A stretch of DNA of 64,000 bases. Source: Rhizobiales bacterium UBA1912. GTDB lineage: Bacteria > Pseudomonadota > Alphaproteobacteria > Rhizobiales > Devosiaceae. The stretch is taken from NCBI GenBank assembly GCA_002337455.1, contig DDGC01000021.1:186001-250000 (forward strand), given 5' to 3'. Every line of letters starts with the position of its first letter. Positions within the stretch are counted from its first letter, which is position 1. The notes beneath the pieces were generated by a model. The model ran no database searches and was not told where the DNA came from. It was given only the letters and a program-made list of their open reading frames with translations. Shown here piece by piece: positions 48,984 through 57,905 of this stretch. The position numbers and the translations under genes were made by a program.

Positions 48984-50996
48984 ATGTCGCAACAGCAAAA
49001 AGTCCGCTGGGGAATCCTCGGGCCGGGGGTCATCGCTCGAGCCTTCGCCGGCGGTCTCGCCCGCGCGCAATCGGGCGAACTGGTGGCGCTGGGCGCCCGC
49101 AATCCCGACAAGCCCGATTATGCCGAGAATTTTCCCGGCGCCCGCGTGCTCAACGGCTACGACGCCCTGCTCGCCGACCCGGCGGTCGATGCGGTCTATA
49201 TAGCAACCCCGCACCCTCAGCACGCCCAATGGGCCATCAAGGCGGCCGAAGCGGGCAAGCATGTACTGTGCGAAAAGCCCATGGGGCTGACCGCGTTCGA
49301 AGCCGACGCCATGTTCCACGCCGCGCGCAAGGCGAAAACCTTCATGGGCGAAGCCTTCATGTACCGCGTCCATCCCATGACGCAAAAGCTGATCGACCTG
49401 ATCGCGGCCGGAGAGATCGGCGAGGTGCGTGCCATAAAATCGAGCTTCGGCTTCGCCATGCCGGATTTTGACCCCGACCACCGCCTCTATGCCAACAATC
49501 TGGCCGGCGGCGGCATCCTCGATGTCGGCTGCTACCCGGTTTCAATGGCGCGCCTGATCGCCGGCGCGGCAAACCGCAAGCCATTCCTCGAGCCCGAATC
49601 CGTATGCGGCGCGGCCCATCTCGGCCAATCCGGCGTCGACGAATGGGCTGCCGCGATCCTCAAATTCCCCGGCGGCATTCTCGCCGAAGTCTCCTGTTCG
49701 GTGTCTCTCGCTCAGGATAATGTCCTGCGCATCCTGGGCACAAAGGGCCGCATTGAAATCCGTGATTTCTGGTTCGCCACCGGACATGAGGGCGGCACCG
49801 CGATCATCGACATCATTCGCCCCGACGGAAAACACGAGCCAATCGAAGTCTCGGAACCCGGTTGGCTCTATGCTTTCGAGGCCGAAGCGGCCAGTCTGGC
49901 CATCCTCGCCGGCAGTACCGAGTTCGATGCCCCCGGCATGAGCTGGAACGATACTCTGGGCAATCTGCGCGTTCTGGACAAATGGCGCCAGACAGCAGGT
50001 CTCGAATACGAAATCGAAAAGCCCGCGTTGCGCACCAAAACGTTGAAGGGCGAAACGCTGGCCAGCGGCAACCAGATCGGTCGCGTTGCCATTCCCGGAC
50101 TCGACAAACCCATCTCCAAACTCGCCCTTGGCTTTGAGGACTTTCGCAGTTTCTCTAGCGCCGCCATCCTGCTCGACGCCTTTTACGAAAAGGGCGGCAA
50201 CGCCTTCGATACGGCCTTCATCTACGGCGATGGTATCACCGAAACCCTGTTCGGCGACTGGCAGACCTCGCGCGGTGTGCGCGACGATGTCGTGGTGATC
50301 GGCAAGGGCGCCCACTCGCCACTGACCTATCCCGATGTCATCGCAAAACAGCTCGACATCAGCCTCGAAAAACTCAAGACGGACCACGTCGACGTCTATT
50401 TCATGCATCGCGACAACACCGATATCCCGGTCGGAGAATTCGTTGACGCCATGGATGCCGAAGTCAGGCGGGGTCGCATCCGCGGCCCGTTCGGCGGTTC
50501 CAACTGGACCCGCGCGCGCTTTGACGAGGCCGTCGCCTACGCCAACCGCACCGGCAAGACAACGCCCAGCGCGCTCTCGAACAATTTCTCGCTCGCTCAA
50601 ATGCAAAAGCCACTGTGGCCCGGGTGTGTCGCCTCATCCGATGATGAGTGGCGCGCATGGCTTTCGGACCGTCAGGTTACAAATTTCGCCTGGTCGAGCC
50701 AGGGCAGGGGCTTTTTCACCGACCGGGCCGGGCGCGACAAGACCGGAAACGCCGAACTGGTCGAAACCTGGTACACCGACGCCAATTTCGCCCGCCGCGA
50801 CCGCGCCATCGAACTTGCGCAAAAGCTCGGCAAGAAGCCCATCCACATTGCGCTCGCTTATTGCCTGTATCAGCCTTTCCCAATGATCCCGCTGATCGGC
50901 CCACGAACCCTTGCCGAACTCGACGACAGCCTCCAAGCCCTCGACATCACCCTGACGCCCGACGACATCGTCTGGCTGCGCGACGGACGCCGCTGA
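48984..50996 (+). CDS. Gfo/Idh/MocA oxidoreductase fused to an aldo/keto reductase
   Basis: 670 residues, two full enzymes in one chain. The N-terminal part (about 1-330) is a Gfo/Idh/MocA sugar dehydrogenase: VRWGILGPGVIARAFAGGL nucleotide fold, CEKPMGLT with the catalytic-type Lys, and AGGGILDVGCYPVSMARLI. The C-terminal part (about 355-665) is an aldo/keto reductase: NAFDTAFIYGDG (Asp/Tyr pair), IGKGAHSP (Lys), VDVYFMHRDNT (His), FGGSNWTRARFD and the C-terminal IPLIGPRTLAELDDSL NADP site. Both halves keep their key residues, so the fusion may couple two redox steps on one sugar with cofactor recycling. Start ATG 48984 has GGAGG upstream. Followed after 2 nt by a GH4 gene. Confidence 0.88.
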   Translation: MSQQQKVRWGILGPGVIARAFAGGLARAQSGELVALGARNPDKPDYAENFPGARVLNGYDALLADPAVDAVYIATPHPQHAQWAIKAAEAGKHVLCEKPMGLTAFEADAMFHAARKAKTFMGEAFMYRVHPMTQKLIDLIAAGEIGEVRAIKSSFGFAMPDFDPDHRLYANNLAGGGILDVGCYPVSMARLIAGAANRKPFLEPESVCGAAHLGQSGVDEWAAAILKFPGGILAEVSCSVSLAQDNVLRILGTKGRIEIRDFWFATGHEGGTAIIDIIRPDGKHEPIEVSEPGWLYAFEAEAASLAILAGSTEFDAPGMSWNDTLGNLRVLDKWRQTAGLEYEIEKPALRTKTLKGETLASGNQIGRVAIPGLDKPISKLALGFEDFRSFSSAAILLDAFYEKGGNAFDTAFIYGDGITETLFGDWQTSRGVRDDVVVIGKGAHSPLTYPDVIAKQLDISLEKLKTDHVDVYFMHRDNTDIPVGEFVDAMDAEVRRGRIRGPFGGSNWTRARFDEAVAYANRTGKTTPSALSNNFSLAQMQKPLWPGCVASSDDEWRAWLSDRQVTNFAWSSQGRGFFTDRAGRDKTGNAELVETWYTDANFARRDRAIELAQKLGKKPIHIALAYCLYQPFPMIPLIGPRTLAELDDSLQALDITLTPDDIVWLRDGRR

Positions 50997-50998
50997 CC

Positions 50999-52348
50999 AT
51001 GGCAAACCCCAGGATCGCCTTCATCGGCGCCGGTTCGACGGTGTTCATGAAAAACATCATCGGCGATATCCTGCATCGCAAGGCGCTGGCTGGCGCCCAT
51101 ATCGCCCTCATGGACATCGACCCCAACCGCCTTGCCGATAGCGAGCTGGTGGCGGGCAAGCTCATCAAACCGCTTCGTGCCCCCGCGACAGTCTCCACCC
51201 ACACCGACCAGCGCGCCGCACTGGATGGCGCGGACTTCGTCATCGTCGCCTTCCAGATCGGCGGCTACGAGCCCGCGACGGTTATCGATTTCGAAGTGCC
51301 CAGGCGCTTTGGCCTGCGCCAGACCATCGCCGATACGCTGGGGATAGGGGGCATCATGCGCGGTCTGCGCACTGTTCCCCATCTCTGGGCAGTCTGCGCG
51401 GATATGGAAGAGCTTTGCCCAAACGCCATCCTCCTCCAATACGTCAATCCCATGGCCATCAACACGTGGGCTATTGCGGAGAAATACCCCGCCATCCGGC
51501 AGGTCGGTCTTTGTCACTCGGTGCAAGGCACGGCGTACGAGCTGGCCCGTGACCTCGAAATTCCCGCAGAATCCCTGCGCTACAAGGCCGCCGGTATCAA
51601 CCACATGGCCTTCTATCTCGCCTTCGAACAGCGCTTGCCCGACGGAAGCTACAAGGACCTCTATCCCGACCTTTTGGCCGGCTATCGTGCCGGAAACATC
51701 CCAAAGCCCAGCGACTGGAACCCGCGCTGCCCCAACAAGGTCCGCTACGAGATGATGACGCGGCTGGGCTATTTCGTCACCGAAAGCTCCGAGCACTTTG
51801 CCGAATACGTGCCCTGGTTCATCAAGTCGGGGCGCGAGGACCTGATCGAAAAATACGGCATCCCGCTCGACGAGTATCCCAAGCGCTGCGTCGAACAGGT
51901 CGAGCAGTGGACCGAACAGGCCGAGCGCTACCGCACGGCCAAAACCATTGAGGTCGAGGAAAGCCAGGAATACGCATCGTCTATCGTCAATGCCGTGTGG
52001 ACCGGCGACCCCGCCGTTATCTACGGAAACGTGCGCAACAATGGCGCCATCACTTCGCTACCCGACGCCTGTGCCGTCGAGGTGCCATGCCTTGTCGATG
52101 CCAACGGCATCCAGCCCACCCATATCGGCGAGCTACCGCCGCAACTGACCGCACTGATGCGCACCAACATCAATGTTCAGGAACTGACCGTCAGAGCCCT
52201 GATGACTGAAGATCGCCAGCACATCTACCACGCAGCCATGCTCGACCCCCACACCGCGGCCGAACTCGATCTCGACCAGATTTGGGCGCTGGTCGACCAA
52301 CTGACTGCCGCCCACGGCGATATGCTTCCCCTTTGGGCAAGGGGCTGA
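50999..52348 (+). CDS. melA: GH4 alpha-galactosidase/glycosidase (MelA-like)
   Basis: 449 residues from ATG 50999, 2 nt after the fusion gene. GH4 enzymes are NAD- and Mn-dependent glycosidases acting by oxidation at C3, elimination and re-addition, in the cytosol. NAD motif FIGAGSTVFMKNIIGDIL, IADTLGIGGIMRGLRTVP, the metal-binding Cys and His in VGLCHSVQGTAYELA, YVNPMAINTWA, and AAGINHMAFYLAFE. The CHSVQGT form fits MelA-type alpha-galactosidases more than 6-phospho-glucosidases, which usually have CN. It probably feeds hexoses to the neighbouring sugar oxidoreductase fusion. Confidence 0.85.
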   Translation: MANPRIAFIGAGSTVFMKNIIGDILHRKALAGAHIALMDIDPNRLADSELVAGKLIKPLRAPATVSTHTDQRAALDGADFVIVAFQIGGYEPATVIDFEVPRRFGLRQTIADTLGIGGIMRGLRTVPHLWAVCADMEELCPNAILLQYVNPMAINTWAIAEKYPAIRQVGLCHSVQGTAYELARDLEIPAESLRYKAAGINHMAFYLAFEQRLPDGSYKDLYPDLLAGYRAGNIPKPSDWNPRCPNKVRYEMMTRLGYFVTESSEHFAEYVPWFIKSGREDLIEKYGIPLDEYPKRCVEQVEQWTEQAERYRTAKTIEVEESQEYASSIVNAVWTGDPAVIYGNVRNNGAITSLPDACAVEVPCLVDANGIQPTHIGELPPQLTALMRTNINVQELTVRALMTEDRQHIYHAAMLDPHTAAELDLDQIWALVDQLTAAHGDMLPLWARG

Positions 52349-52350
52349 GC

Positions 52351-52366
52351 TTGTTTGTTAAAACAA
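52351..52366. promoter_or_regulatory. TTGTTT-GTTA-AAACAA inverted repeat before glpD
   Basis: Perfect 6-bp arms (52351-52356, 52361-52366) with a 4-bp spacer inside the 77-bp melA-glpD space. Candidate operator; the regulator is unknown. Confidence 0.35.
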
Positions 52367-52425
52367 TGGCGCATTTACCGGTGTATGAGAGCCTCAGGCA
52401 CTGAATAGAAATCCTGGAGGCGCGG

Positions 52426-53943
52426 GTGGACGACCCGGTATTTGACATCTTTATCGTGGGCGGCGGCATTAATGGATGCGGCATCGCGCGCGACGCGGCG
52501 GGGCGGGGCTTTTCGGTCTATCTCGCCGAAATGAACGATCTGGCGTCGGGAACCTCCTCGGCCTCCACCAAGCTCATCCATGGTGGCCTGCGCTATCTGG
52601 AGCATTACGAGTTCCGGTTGGTGCGCGAATCCCTCAAGGAACGCGAAGTGCTCTGGGCCATGGCCCCGCACATCATCTGGCCGCTCCGCTTCGTCCTGCC
52701 CCATCACAAGGGCCTGCGTCCCGCGTGGCTCCTGCGGCTGGGGCTGTTCCTTTACGATCATATCGGGGGCCGCAAGCGCCTTCCGGCCACCACCATGCGC
52801 GACCTGCGGCAGGATCCGCTTGGCGCCGTGCTCAAGCCGGGGCAGGGCCGGGCGTTCGAATATTCCGACTGCTGGGTCGATGACGCGCGCCTTGTCGTTC
52901 TGACGGCCCGCGACGCCGCCGACCGCGGCGCCGTGATCCACACGCGCACGCGCCTCACCTCCGCCCACCGGGTCGGCGACCATTGGGAAATCACCACCGA
53001 AAACGAGGCGGGCCACATTGAAACCGTGCGGGCCCGCATGCTGGTCAACGCGGGCGGACCATGGGTGTCCGACGTGCTGTCCGGTCTGATCGGCGGCAAC
53101 GAAAACCACGACGTGCGGCTCGTCAAAGGCAGCCACATCGTGGTCCGCAAGCTCTATGACGATCCGCGCTGCTTTTTCTTCCAGAACGCAGACGGCCGTA
53201 TTTTCTTTTCCATTCCCTATCAGACAGACTTTACCCTGATTGGCACGACCGATCAGGACTTCGACGCCGATCCGACCTCTGTCAGAATTTCCTCTGCCGA
53301 AACTGACTATCTCCTCGAGGCCGCAAACCAGTATTTCCGCGTTCCAATCGGCAAGGACGATATAGTCTGGACCTATTCAGGCGTGCGCCCGCTCTACAAT
53401 GATGGCGCCTCCAAGGCGCAGGAAGCGACGCGCGACTACGTCCTCAAGCACACCGGCGGCAAGGACACGCCCGCGCTGCTCAACGTATTCGGCGGCAAGC
53501 TGACCACCTACCGCCGCCTCGCCGAATCCGCCCTCGAGCATATCGAAGCCGCTCTGGGTCGTCGCAAACCCCGATGGACGGCTCACTCCTCGCTCCCCGG
53601 TGGAGACTTCCCCGTCGATGGCTTCGAGGCCGAAGTCGATGGCCTGCAGGCTCAATACCCGTTTCTGTCCATGGATAACGCCCGTCGTCTCGTCCGCGCC
53701 TATGGCACCCTGGCCCGCGCAATTCTGGGCGATGCACGGACAGCCGGCGATCTCGGCCCCGATTTCGGCTGCGGCCTGACCGGCGCCGAAGTGCGCTATC
53801 TGGTCGAACGTGAATGGGCCCGCAGCGCCGACGACATCCTCTGGCGCCGCTCCAAGCTCGGCCTGCTCGCCGAGCGTATCGATCGCTCGGCGCTCGAAAC
53901 CTTTGTCAAGGATGCCATCAGCGCGCCGCACGGCCTAGAATAG
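52426..53943 (+). CDS. glpD: Aerobic glycerol-3-phosphate dehydrogenase
   Basis: 505 residues from GTG 52426 with CTGGAGG upstream. Oxidises glycerol-3-phosphate to dihydroxyacetone phosphate on the inner face of the membrane and passes electrons to quinone. FAD motif FIVGGGINGCGIARDAAGRG, family signature SGTSSASTKLIHGGLRYLEHYEFRLV, VNAGGPWV, and the substrate-region GTTDQDFD and YSGVRPLY. The C-terminal domain with FGGKLTTYRRLAE is present. Length agrees with E. coli GlpD (501). No glpK or glpF in the window. Its tail overlaps a small opposite-strand gene by 9 nt. Confidence 0.95.
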   Translation: MDDPVFDIFIVGGGINGCGIARDAAGRGFSVYLAEMNDLASGTSSASTKLIHGGLRYLEHYEFRLVRESLKEREVLWAMAPHIIWPLRFVLPHHKGLRPAWLLRLGLFLYDHIGGRKRLPATTMRDLRQDPLGAVLKPGQGRAFEYSDCWVDDARLVVLTARDAADRGAVIHTRTRLTSAHRVGDHWEITTENEAGHIETVRARMLVNAGGPWVSDVLSGLIGGNENHDVRLVKGSHIVVRKLYDDPRCFFFQNADGRIFFSIPYQTDFTLIGTTDQDFDADPTSVRISSAETDYLLEAANQYFRVPIGKDDIVWTYSGVRPLYNDGASKAQEATRDYVLKHTGGKDTPALLNVFGGKLTTYRRLAESALEHIEAALGRRKPRWTAHSSLPGGDFPVDGFEAEVDGLQAQYPFLSMDNARRLVRAYGTLARAILGDARTAGDLGPDFGCGLTGAEVRYLVEREWARSADDILWRRSKLGLLAERIDRSALETFVKDAISAPHGLE

Positions 53944-54162
53944 CTGGTGCGGAACTGTGTTTATCGAAAGCGGATTGCACGCCGGTCGTTCGCCTCGGAC
54001 ATCGGCCTTCTCCCGCACGGCGTCTCGCCGATCCGCTTCGGTCATCGACGTGAGCCCGAGATCGACCCGCATCCGCTCGTTGAGGCGCGATACGTCCAGG
54101 TATTCCGGGTGGTTGCCCCACCGGCGGAACACTGCTCTTATAAGATCTGAAAACGTCGTCAT
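53935..54162 (-). CDS. Small DUF1127-like protein
   Basis: 75 residues from ATG 54162, with GGAAGGA 8 nt upstream on the minus strand. The core TTFSDLIRAVFRRWGNHPEYLDVSRLNERMRVDLGLTSMTEAD resembles DUF1127 proteins (short Arg-rich peptides with a 'L..L.D..L.DLGL' core, some of which bind RNA or act in phosphate and carbon stress in alphaproteobacteria). It is longer at the C-terminus than the usual 45-50 residues. Divergent from the LysR gene at 54260, whose regulation it might share. Confidence 0.5.
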   Translation of the reverse strand: MTTFSDLIRAVFRRWGNHPEYLDVSRLNERMRVDLGLTSMTEADRRDAVREKADVRGERPACNPLSINTVPHQLF

Positions 54163-54259
54163 GGGTTTGATCCTTCCGGTATCATGCTGGCAGTATGCTC
54201 CAGAGACCCCTTGCAAGACCAATCGAACGTCATGACCTTGCATAAAGAGAGCTTATGGG

Positions 54260-55162
54260 ATGAGCGAAAACCTGCCGCCGCTGCCGACCCTGCGCGTGTT
54301 CGAAGCGGCTGCGCGTCATCTCAATTTCACCCGGGCGGGCGAGGAACTGGGCATGACCCAGGCGGCGGTCAGCTATCACATCAAGCTGCTCGAGGAACGC
54401 CTCGGTGCCACGCTGTTCGTGCGCCACGGCCGCAAGATCGAATTGACCGATACCGCCAACACTCTGGCCCCAGCCCTGAGCAGCGCGTTCCGCACCATTG
54501 CCAATGCGTTCAAAACCGCGAAATCGAACGTCGGCAGCACGCTTGCCATTTCGGCTCTGCCCACGGTCTCGACGCAATGGCTGGCCCGCCGCCTGGGTGC
54601 ATTTCAGGTCAGCCACCCCGAACTCGCCGTGCGGCTTGAAATGTCGACTGCCCTGGTTGATTTCGACAATGAAGATATCGACGTCGGCATCCGCGTCGGG
54701 ATGGGAGAATATCCCGGACTCGTCTCCCATCTTCTGTTCAGGGCCGAATACGCGCCCATGCTCAGCCCGGTGCTCGCCGCGAGCATTGGCGGCGTCAAAA
54801 CCCCTGCCGATCTGCTCAAGCTGCCATTCGTCAGCGAGGACGAATTGTGGAACTCCCAATGGCTCGAACTGGTCGGTCTGCCTTGCCCCGAAGTGGTCAG
54901 GGGGCTCAACGTCAATTTCGGCAGCCAGTATCTTGACGCCGCGGCCGCCATTTCGGGCGCCGGCATCGCTATGCTGACCCCCGCTTTATACCGCGAGGAA
55001 CTCAAGGACGGACGCTTGATCCAGCCGTTCGATATCGTGGGCGTTGATCCCGTCAGCTATTGGTTGGTCTATCCCCACGCCCGGAGAACTCTCCCCAAGA
55101 TTCGCGCCTTTCGGGACTGGCTTCTGGCCGAGGCCGAGAGCCTGCAGAATCAAACAATTTGA
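54260..55162 (+). CDS. LysR-family regulator (GcvA-like)
   Basis: 300 residues. wHTH: LPPLPTLRVFEAAARHLNFTRAGEELGMTQAAVSYHIKLLEERLGATLFVRHGRKIEL. The effector domain starts at about residue 93 with LAISALPTVSTQWLARRLGAF, again GcvA-type. It is divergent from the small DUF1127-like gene with 97 bp between starts, the usual place for LysR autoregulation. GTCATGACCTTG lies 20 nt before its start and is the reverse complement of one arm of the hairpin at 40622, so a shared binding site is conceivable. Targets unknown. Confidence 0.88.
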   Translation: MSENLPPLPTLRVFEAAARHLNFTRAGEELGMTQAAVSYHIKLLEERLGATLFVRHGRKIELTDTANTLAPALSSAFRTIANAFKTAKSNVGSTLAISALPTVSTQWLARRLGAFQVSHPELAVRLEMSTALVDFDNEDIDVGIRVGMGEYPGLVSHLLFRAEYAPMLSPVLAASIGGVKTPADLLKLPFVSEDELWNSQWLELVGLPCPEVVRGLNVNFGSQYLDAAAAISGAGIAMLTPALYREELKDGRLIQPFDIVGVDPVSYWLVYPHARRTLPKIRAFRDWLLAEAESLQNQTI

Positions 55163-55217
55163 CACCGGTCGGTTTGGATGAGAACATAACAGGAACATTA
55201 AGCAAAGGGCGACAACA

Positions 55218-55784
55218 ATGGATGCGCCTCTTCTGTTCCCGCAACTCCCGCTGGCTGCCCGCCCGCCGTTCTATTTCGCCCTGCGCCCCGACGTCGTGAC
55301 CGCGGCAAGAATCCGCACACTGGCGCGTAATCTGCAAAAGCGCGGCGAAATCGGCGGCCGCGCCTATCCCGCCGATCATCTTCATGTCTCGCTGTGTCCG
55401 GTCGGACTGTACGGCCTCAAACGCGGCGACATGGGTGCGGCGATTCAAGCGGCTACCGACATCGCTGCCGGGCATTTTACTGTTCAGTTCGATAGCATGG
55501 CGTCGGTGCGGGGCAGGGGCGGACATTGCCTGATCCTTCGCTCCTCATCCCGATCCGCTGGCCTCGCCCGTCTGGCCGCATTGCTGCGAGACAAGCTGAT
55601 TGGGGCCGGATTGACAGTGCCCGGCGGCGGGGGCGATCCGCATGTAACGATGATCCGCCAGACCGTCGAGATGCCCGAAAGCGTACTTGCGGAACCTATC
55701 GAATGGGAAGCGGGCGGTTTCGTTCTCGCACGGCTGGGTGGCTCGGCCAGGGACGATCTCGGCCATTGGCCGCTCGGAGTTTAG
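55218..55784 (+). CDS. 2'-5' RNA ligase-like 2H phosphoesterase
   Basis: 188 residues. The two histidine motifs of the 2H superfamily are present: H-x-S in DHLHVSLCPVG (about residue 55) and H-x-T in DPHVTMIRQ (about 142). These enzymes act on 2'-5' RNA bonds or cyclic phosphodiesters (LigT/ThpR). The family start PFYFALRPDVVTAARI also fits. Convergent to the cellulose operon with 9 bp between stops. Physiological substrate unknown. Confidence 0.82.
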   Translation: MDAPLLFPQLPLAARPPFYFALRPDVVTAARIRTLARNLQKRGEIGGRAYPADHLHVSLCPVGLYGLKRGDMGAAIQAATDIAAGHFTVQFDSMASVRGRGGHCLILRSSSRSAGLARLAALLRDKLIGAGLTVPGGGGDPHVTMIRQTVEMPESVLAEPIEWEAGGFVLARLGGSARDDLGHWPLGV

Positions 55785-55793
55785 TGGATGAGG

Positions 55794-57905
55794 TCAGCGC
55801 CTGATGCGGCCCTGAGCGGCGTAAAAGCCTTCCAGCGCCTGACCGTACCCGGTCGCCGCGACGGCGCCGAAAATCTGTTCGGCCTCCACATAGCGCCCCA
55901 GATGGTAATAGGACCAGGCACGCAGGGTCAGCAGATCGTTGCGCTCCACTGCGTAAAGCGAGCGCTCGTCCAGCGCCATGAGCGCCCGGCGATAATCGCC
56001 CGTGTTGTAGGACGAAAGCGCGGTGAGGGTCAGGATGGCTGTCTGCAGTTCAACGACCCGCGCTTGCGATTGCGGGGCCGCGGCTGCGGCAACTGAAGCG
56101 TGCTCTGGAAGCCCCATGCGAACATAGGCCAGCGCCTGCCCGTAAGCGGCATCGGACCGTGTGGCAGTCGAACCAGATTGCAGCGCTTGCTGGAACGCTG
56201 CAACAGCTTCGGCGGGTCGCAACAGTTCCATAAGGCACCACGCACGGTTGAGCGCCTGGTTGGGCGACAGATTGCCGGGCGGCACATAGCTCGAACACCC
56301 CTGCGCGTTGACGGTGATCGCAGTCGGAGCCGAAGTCACAACGGTTGCGGAATCCCGGCTAGCCGTTACGGCAATGGCCGGTTGCGGGCGGGTTGGCGTC
56401 ACGCTGGCGCTCTGCGATACGGCCGCTGTTCGCGTCGGCGTGGCAGGGGCACTTTGCGCAGGGGCTTGAGATTGTGATTGGGTCGACTGCGATTCATCCT
56501 GAGCCGCAGCCGTGCCAAAATCGGCGATCCGTTGCGAGCGCCCGCTCCACTCTGCCTTGATCTCGGCGACCCGCGCATCGTCGCCCAGCTGATCGCTGGC
56601 CACCACGAGCCCGAACGCCGATCCCTCGTCGGTGCCGTCCCAGCCCAGCGCCGTTTCGAACCACGCGATGGCGGTCTGGGGCTGGTTGAAGGCCAGCGCA
56701 TACCAACCCAACTCCTGCGCCGTCTGGACGTGGCGGTTTTCATAGCCGATCGCCACGATACGTTCGAGGACCTCCGGATCGAGCTCGACACGCGGCATTT
56801 GCGCCAGCGTCGCTGCAGCAGCCGAGAGGTAGAGCAGCGTCATCTCCTCGGTTTCCCCCTCGTAATCGAGAAGGATGTCTTCGGCCTCCGCCGGACGGTC
56901 CAAGTCGAGCAACGCCACGCCAAGCCCGTTGGCCGAAAGGACCGAGGGGTCTTCGTCCATCGCCTGCTCGAACCATTCGAGCGCCTGGGTCGGCCGGTGC
57001 TGGTTCAGCCCGTACCAGCCAAGAAGTCGAAGGTCTTCGGCATTGTCAGTGGAAGCCACCGAGGCTTCGAGACGCCGCACATCCTCGTTTCGGGCGCGTG
57101 GCGACTGTCCCGACAAGACCGCAACCAGCGCGTTGCGTGCCAGATCGAGCCGGATGGGCTCGAACTCGCCAGCGCCGTCCTCTCCCATTCTTTCAAGTGC
57201 CAGCAATTCGTCGAGCTGTTCCGGGCTCAACAGCTCGCTTGCCTGCTGCACCGTCGCAAGGCGTTCCTGGCTGTCGTCGCAATTGCCCAGCACATAGGTG
57301 TAGGCATCGACTGCGCGCTGGTCGTTGCTGGTCTCGATAAAGGCCTCGGCCAGCCGCCACAGCAGGTCCACATTGGCGCACACCAACAGCTCGGGCATGT
57401 TGGCAGCAATCGAAACCACAGTCTCGAACTGGTCCGAATCCGAAGCGTTGCGCATCCGCTGGGCCGCCTCGCCCAATTGCAGGCTGCGCAACATGTCGTC
57501 GGTCGGCTGCCATCCAGGGTCGCTGGCCTGTTTTTCGGCGATGGCGGCACGCGCACCGGCAAAGTCGCCTTCGCCGTACAACTCCCAGATACGCTCGATG
57601 GACGGGTCGGGCACATAGTCGTCGGTCAGAAGATTTTCGGGCGGCTCCCAATCGGGATAAAGCGTCCGCAGACGTGCGATTTCCGCATCCACCCGCCGCT
57701 GATCGCCCTGCCGCGCAAAATAGCGCAACGCGGTTTCATCGACGGCGGGCGCCGGGGCGGGAGCCGCTTGCTCGGCCGGCTGCGCCGCTTGGTTTGGGGC
57801 CGACGGTATGGCCTGAACCTGCGCCACCGGAACGCCTTGCGCCAGCGCCACCCCGCTCAGCATAATCACCGACATCGCCACAAGGGGCGCTCGAAATCCA
57901 ATCAC
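55794..57905 (-). CDS. TPR-repeat periplasmic protein of the cellulose operon (BcsC N-part-like)
   Basis: 703 residues from GTG 57905, which overlaps the bcsZ stop (GTGA). A signal peptide (LVAMSVIMLSGVALAQ end) leads to a Pro/Ala/Gln-rich linker, then tetratricopeptide-like helical repeats, for example DEDPSVLSANGLGVALLDLDRPAEAE and LNRAWCLMELLRPAEAVAAFQQALQSG, split by a Gln/Ser/Thr-rich low-complexity stretch (about 480-550). It lacks the outer-membrane beta-barrel that ends BcsC (about 1150 residues in E. coli). It probably scaffolds the periplasmic side of cellulose export. Last gene of the operon. Confidence 0.75.
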   Translation of the reverse strand: MIGFRAPLVAMSVIMLSGVALAQGVPVAQVQAIPSAPNQAAQPAEQAAPAPAPAVDETALRYFARQGDQRRVDAEIARLRTLYPDWEPPENLLTDDYVPDPSIERIWELYGEGDFAGARAAIAEKQASDPGWQPTDDMLRSLQLGEAAQRMRNASDSDQFETVVSIAANMPELLVCANVDLLWRLAEAFIETSNDQRAVDAYTYVLGNCDDSQERLATVQQASELLSPEQLDELLALERMGEDGAGEFEPIRLDLARNALVAVLSGQSPRARNEDVRRLEASVASTDNAEDLRLLGWYGLNQHRPTQALEWFEQAMDEDPSVLSANGLGVALLDLDRPAEAEDILLDYEGETEEMTLLYLSAAAATLAQMPRVELDPEVLERIVAIGYENRHVQTAQELGWYALAFNQPQTAIAWFETALGWDGTDEGSAFGLVVASDQLGDDARVAEIKAEWSGRSQRIADFGTAAAQDESQSTQSQSQAPAQSAPATPTRTAAVSQSASVTPTRPQPAIAVTASRDSATVVTSAPTAITVNAQGCSSYVPPGNLSPNQALNRAWCLMELLRPAEAVAAFQQALQSGSTATRSDAAYGQALAYVRMGLPEHASVAAAAAPQSQARVVELQTAILTLTALSSYNTGDYRRALMALDERSLYAVERNDLLTLRAWSYYHLGRYVEAEQIFGAVAATGYGQALEGFYAAQGRIRR

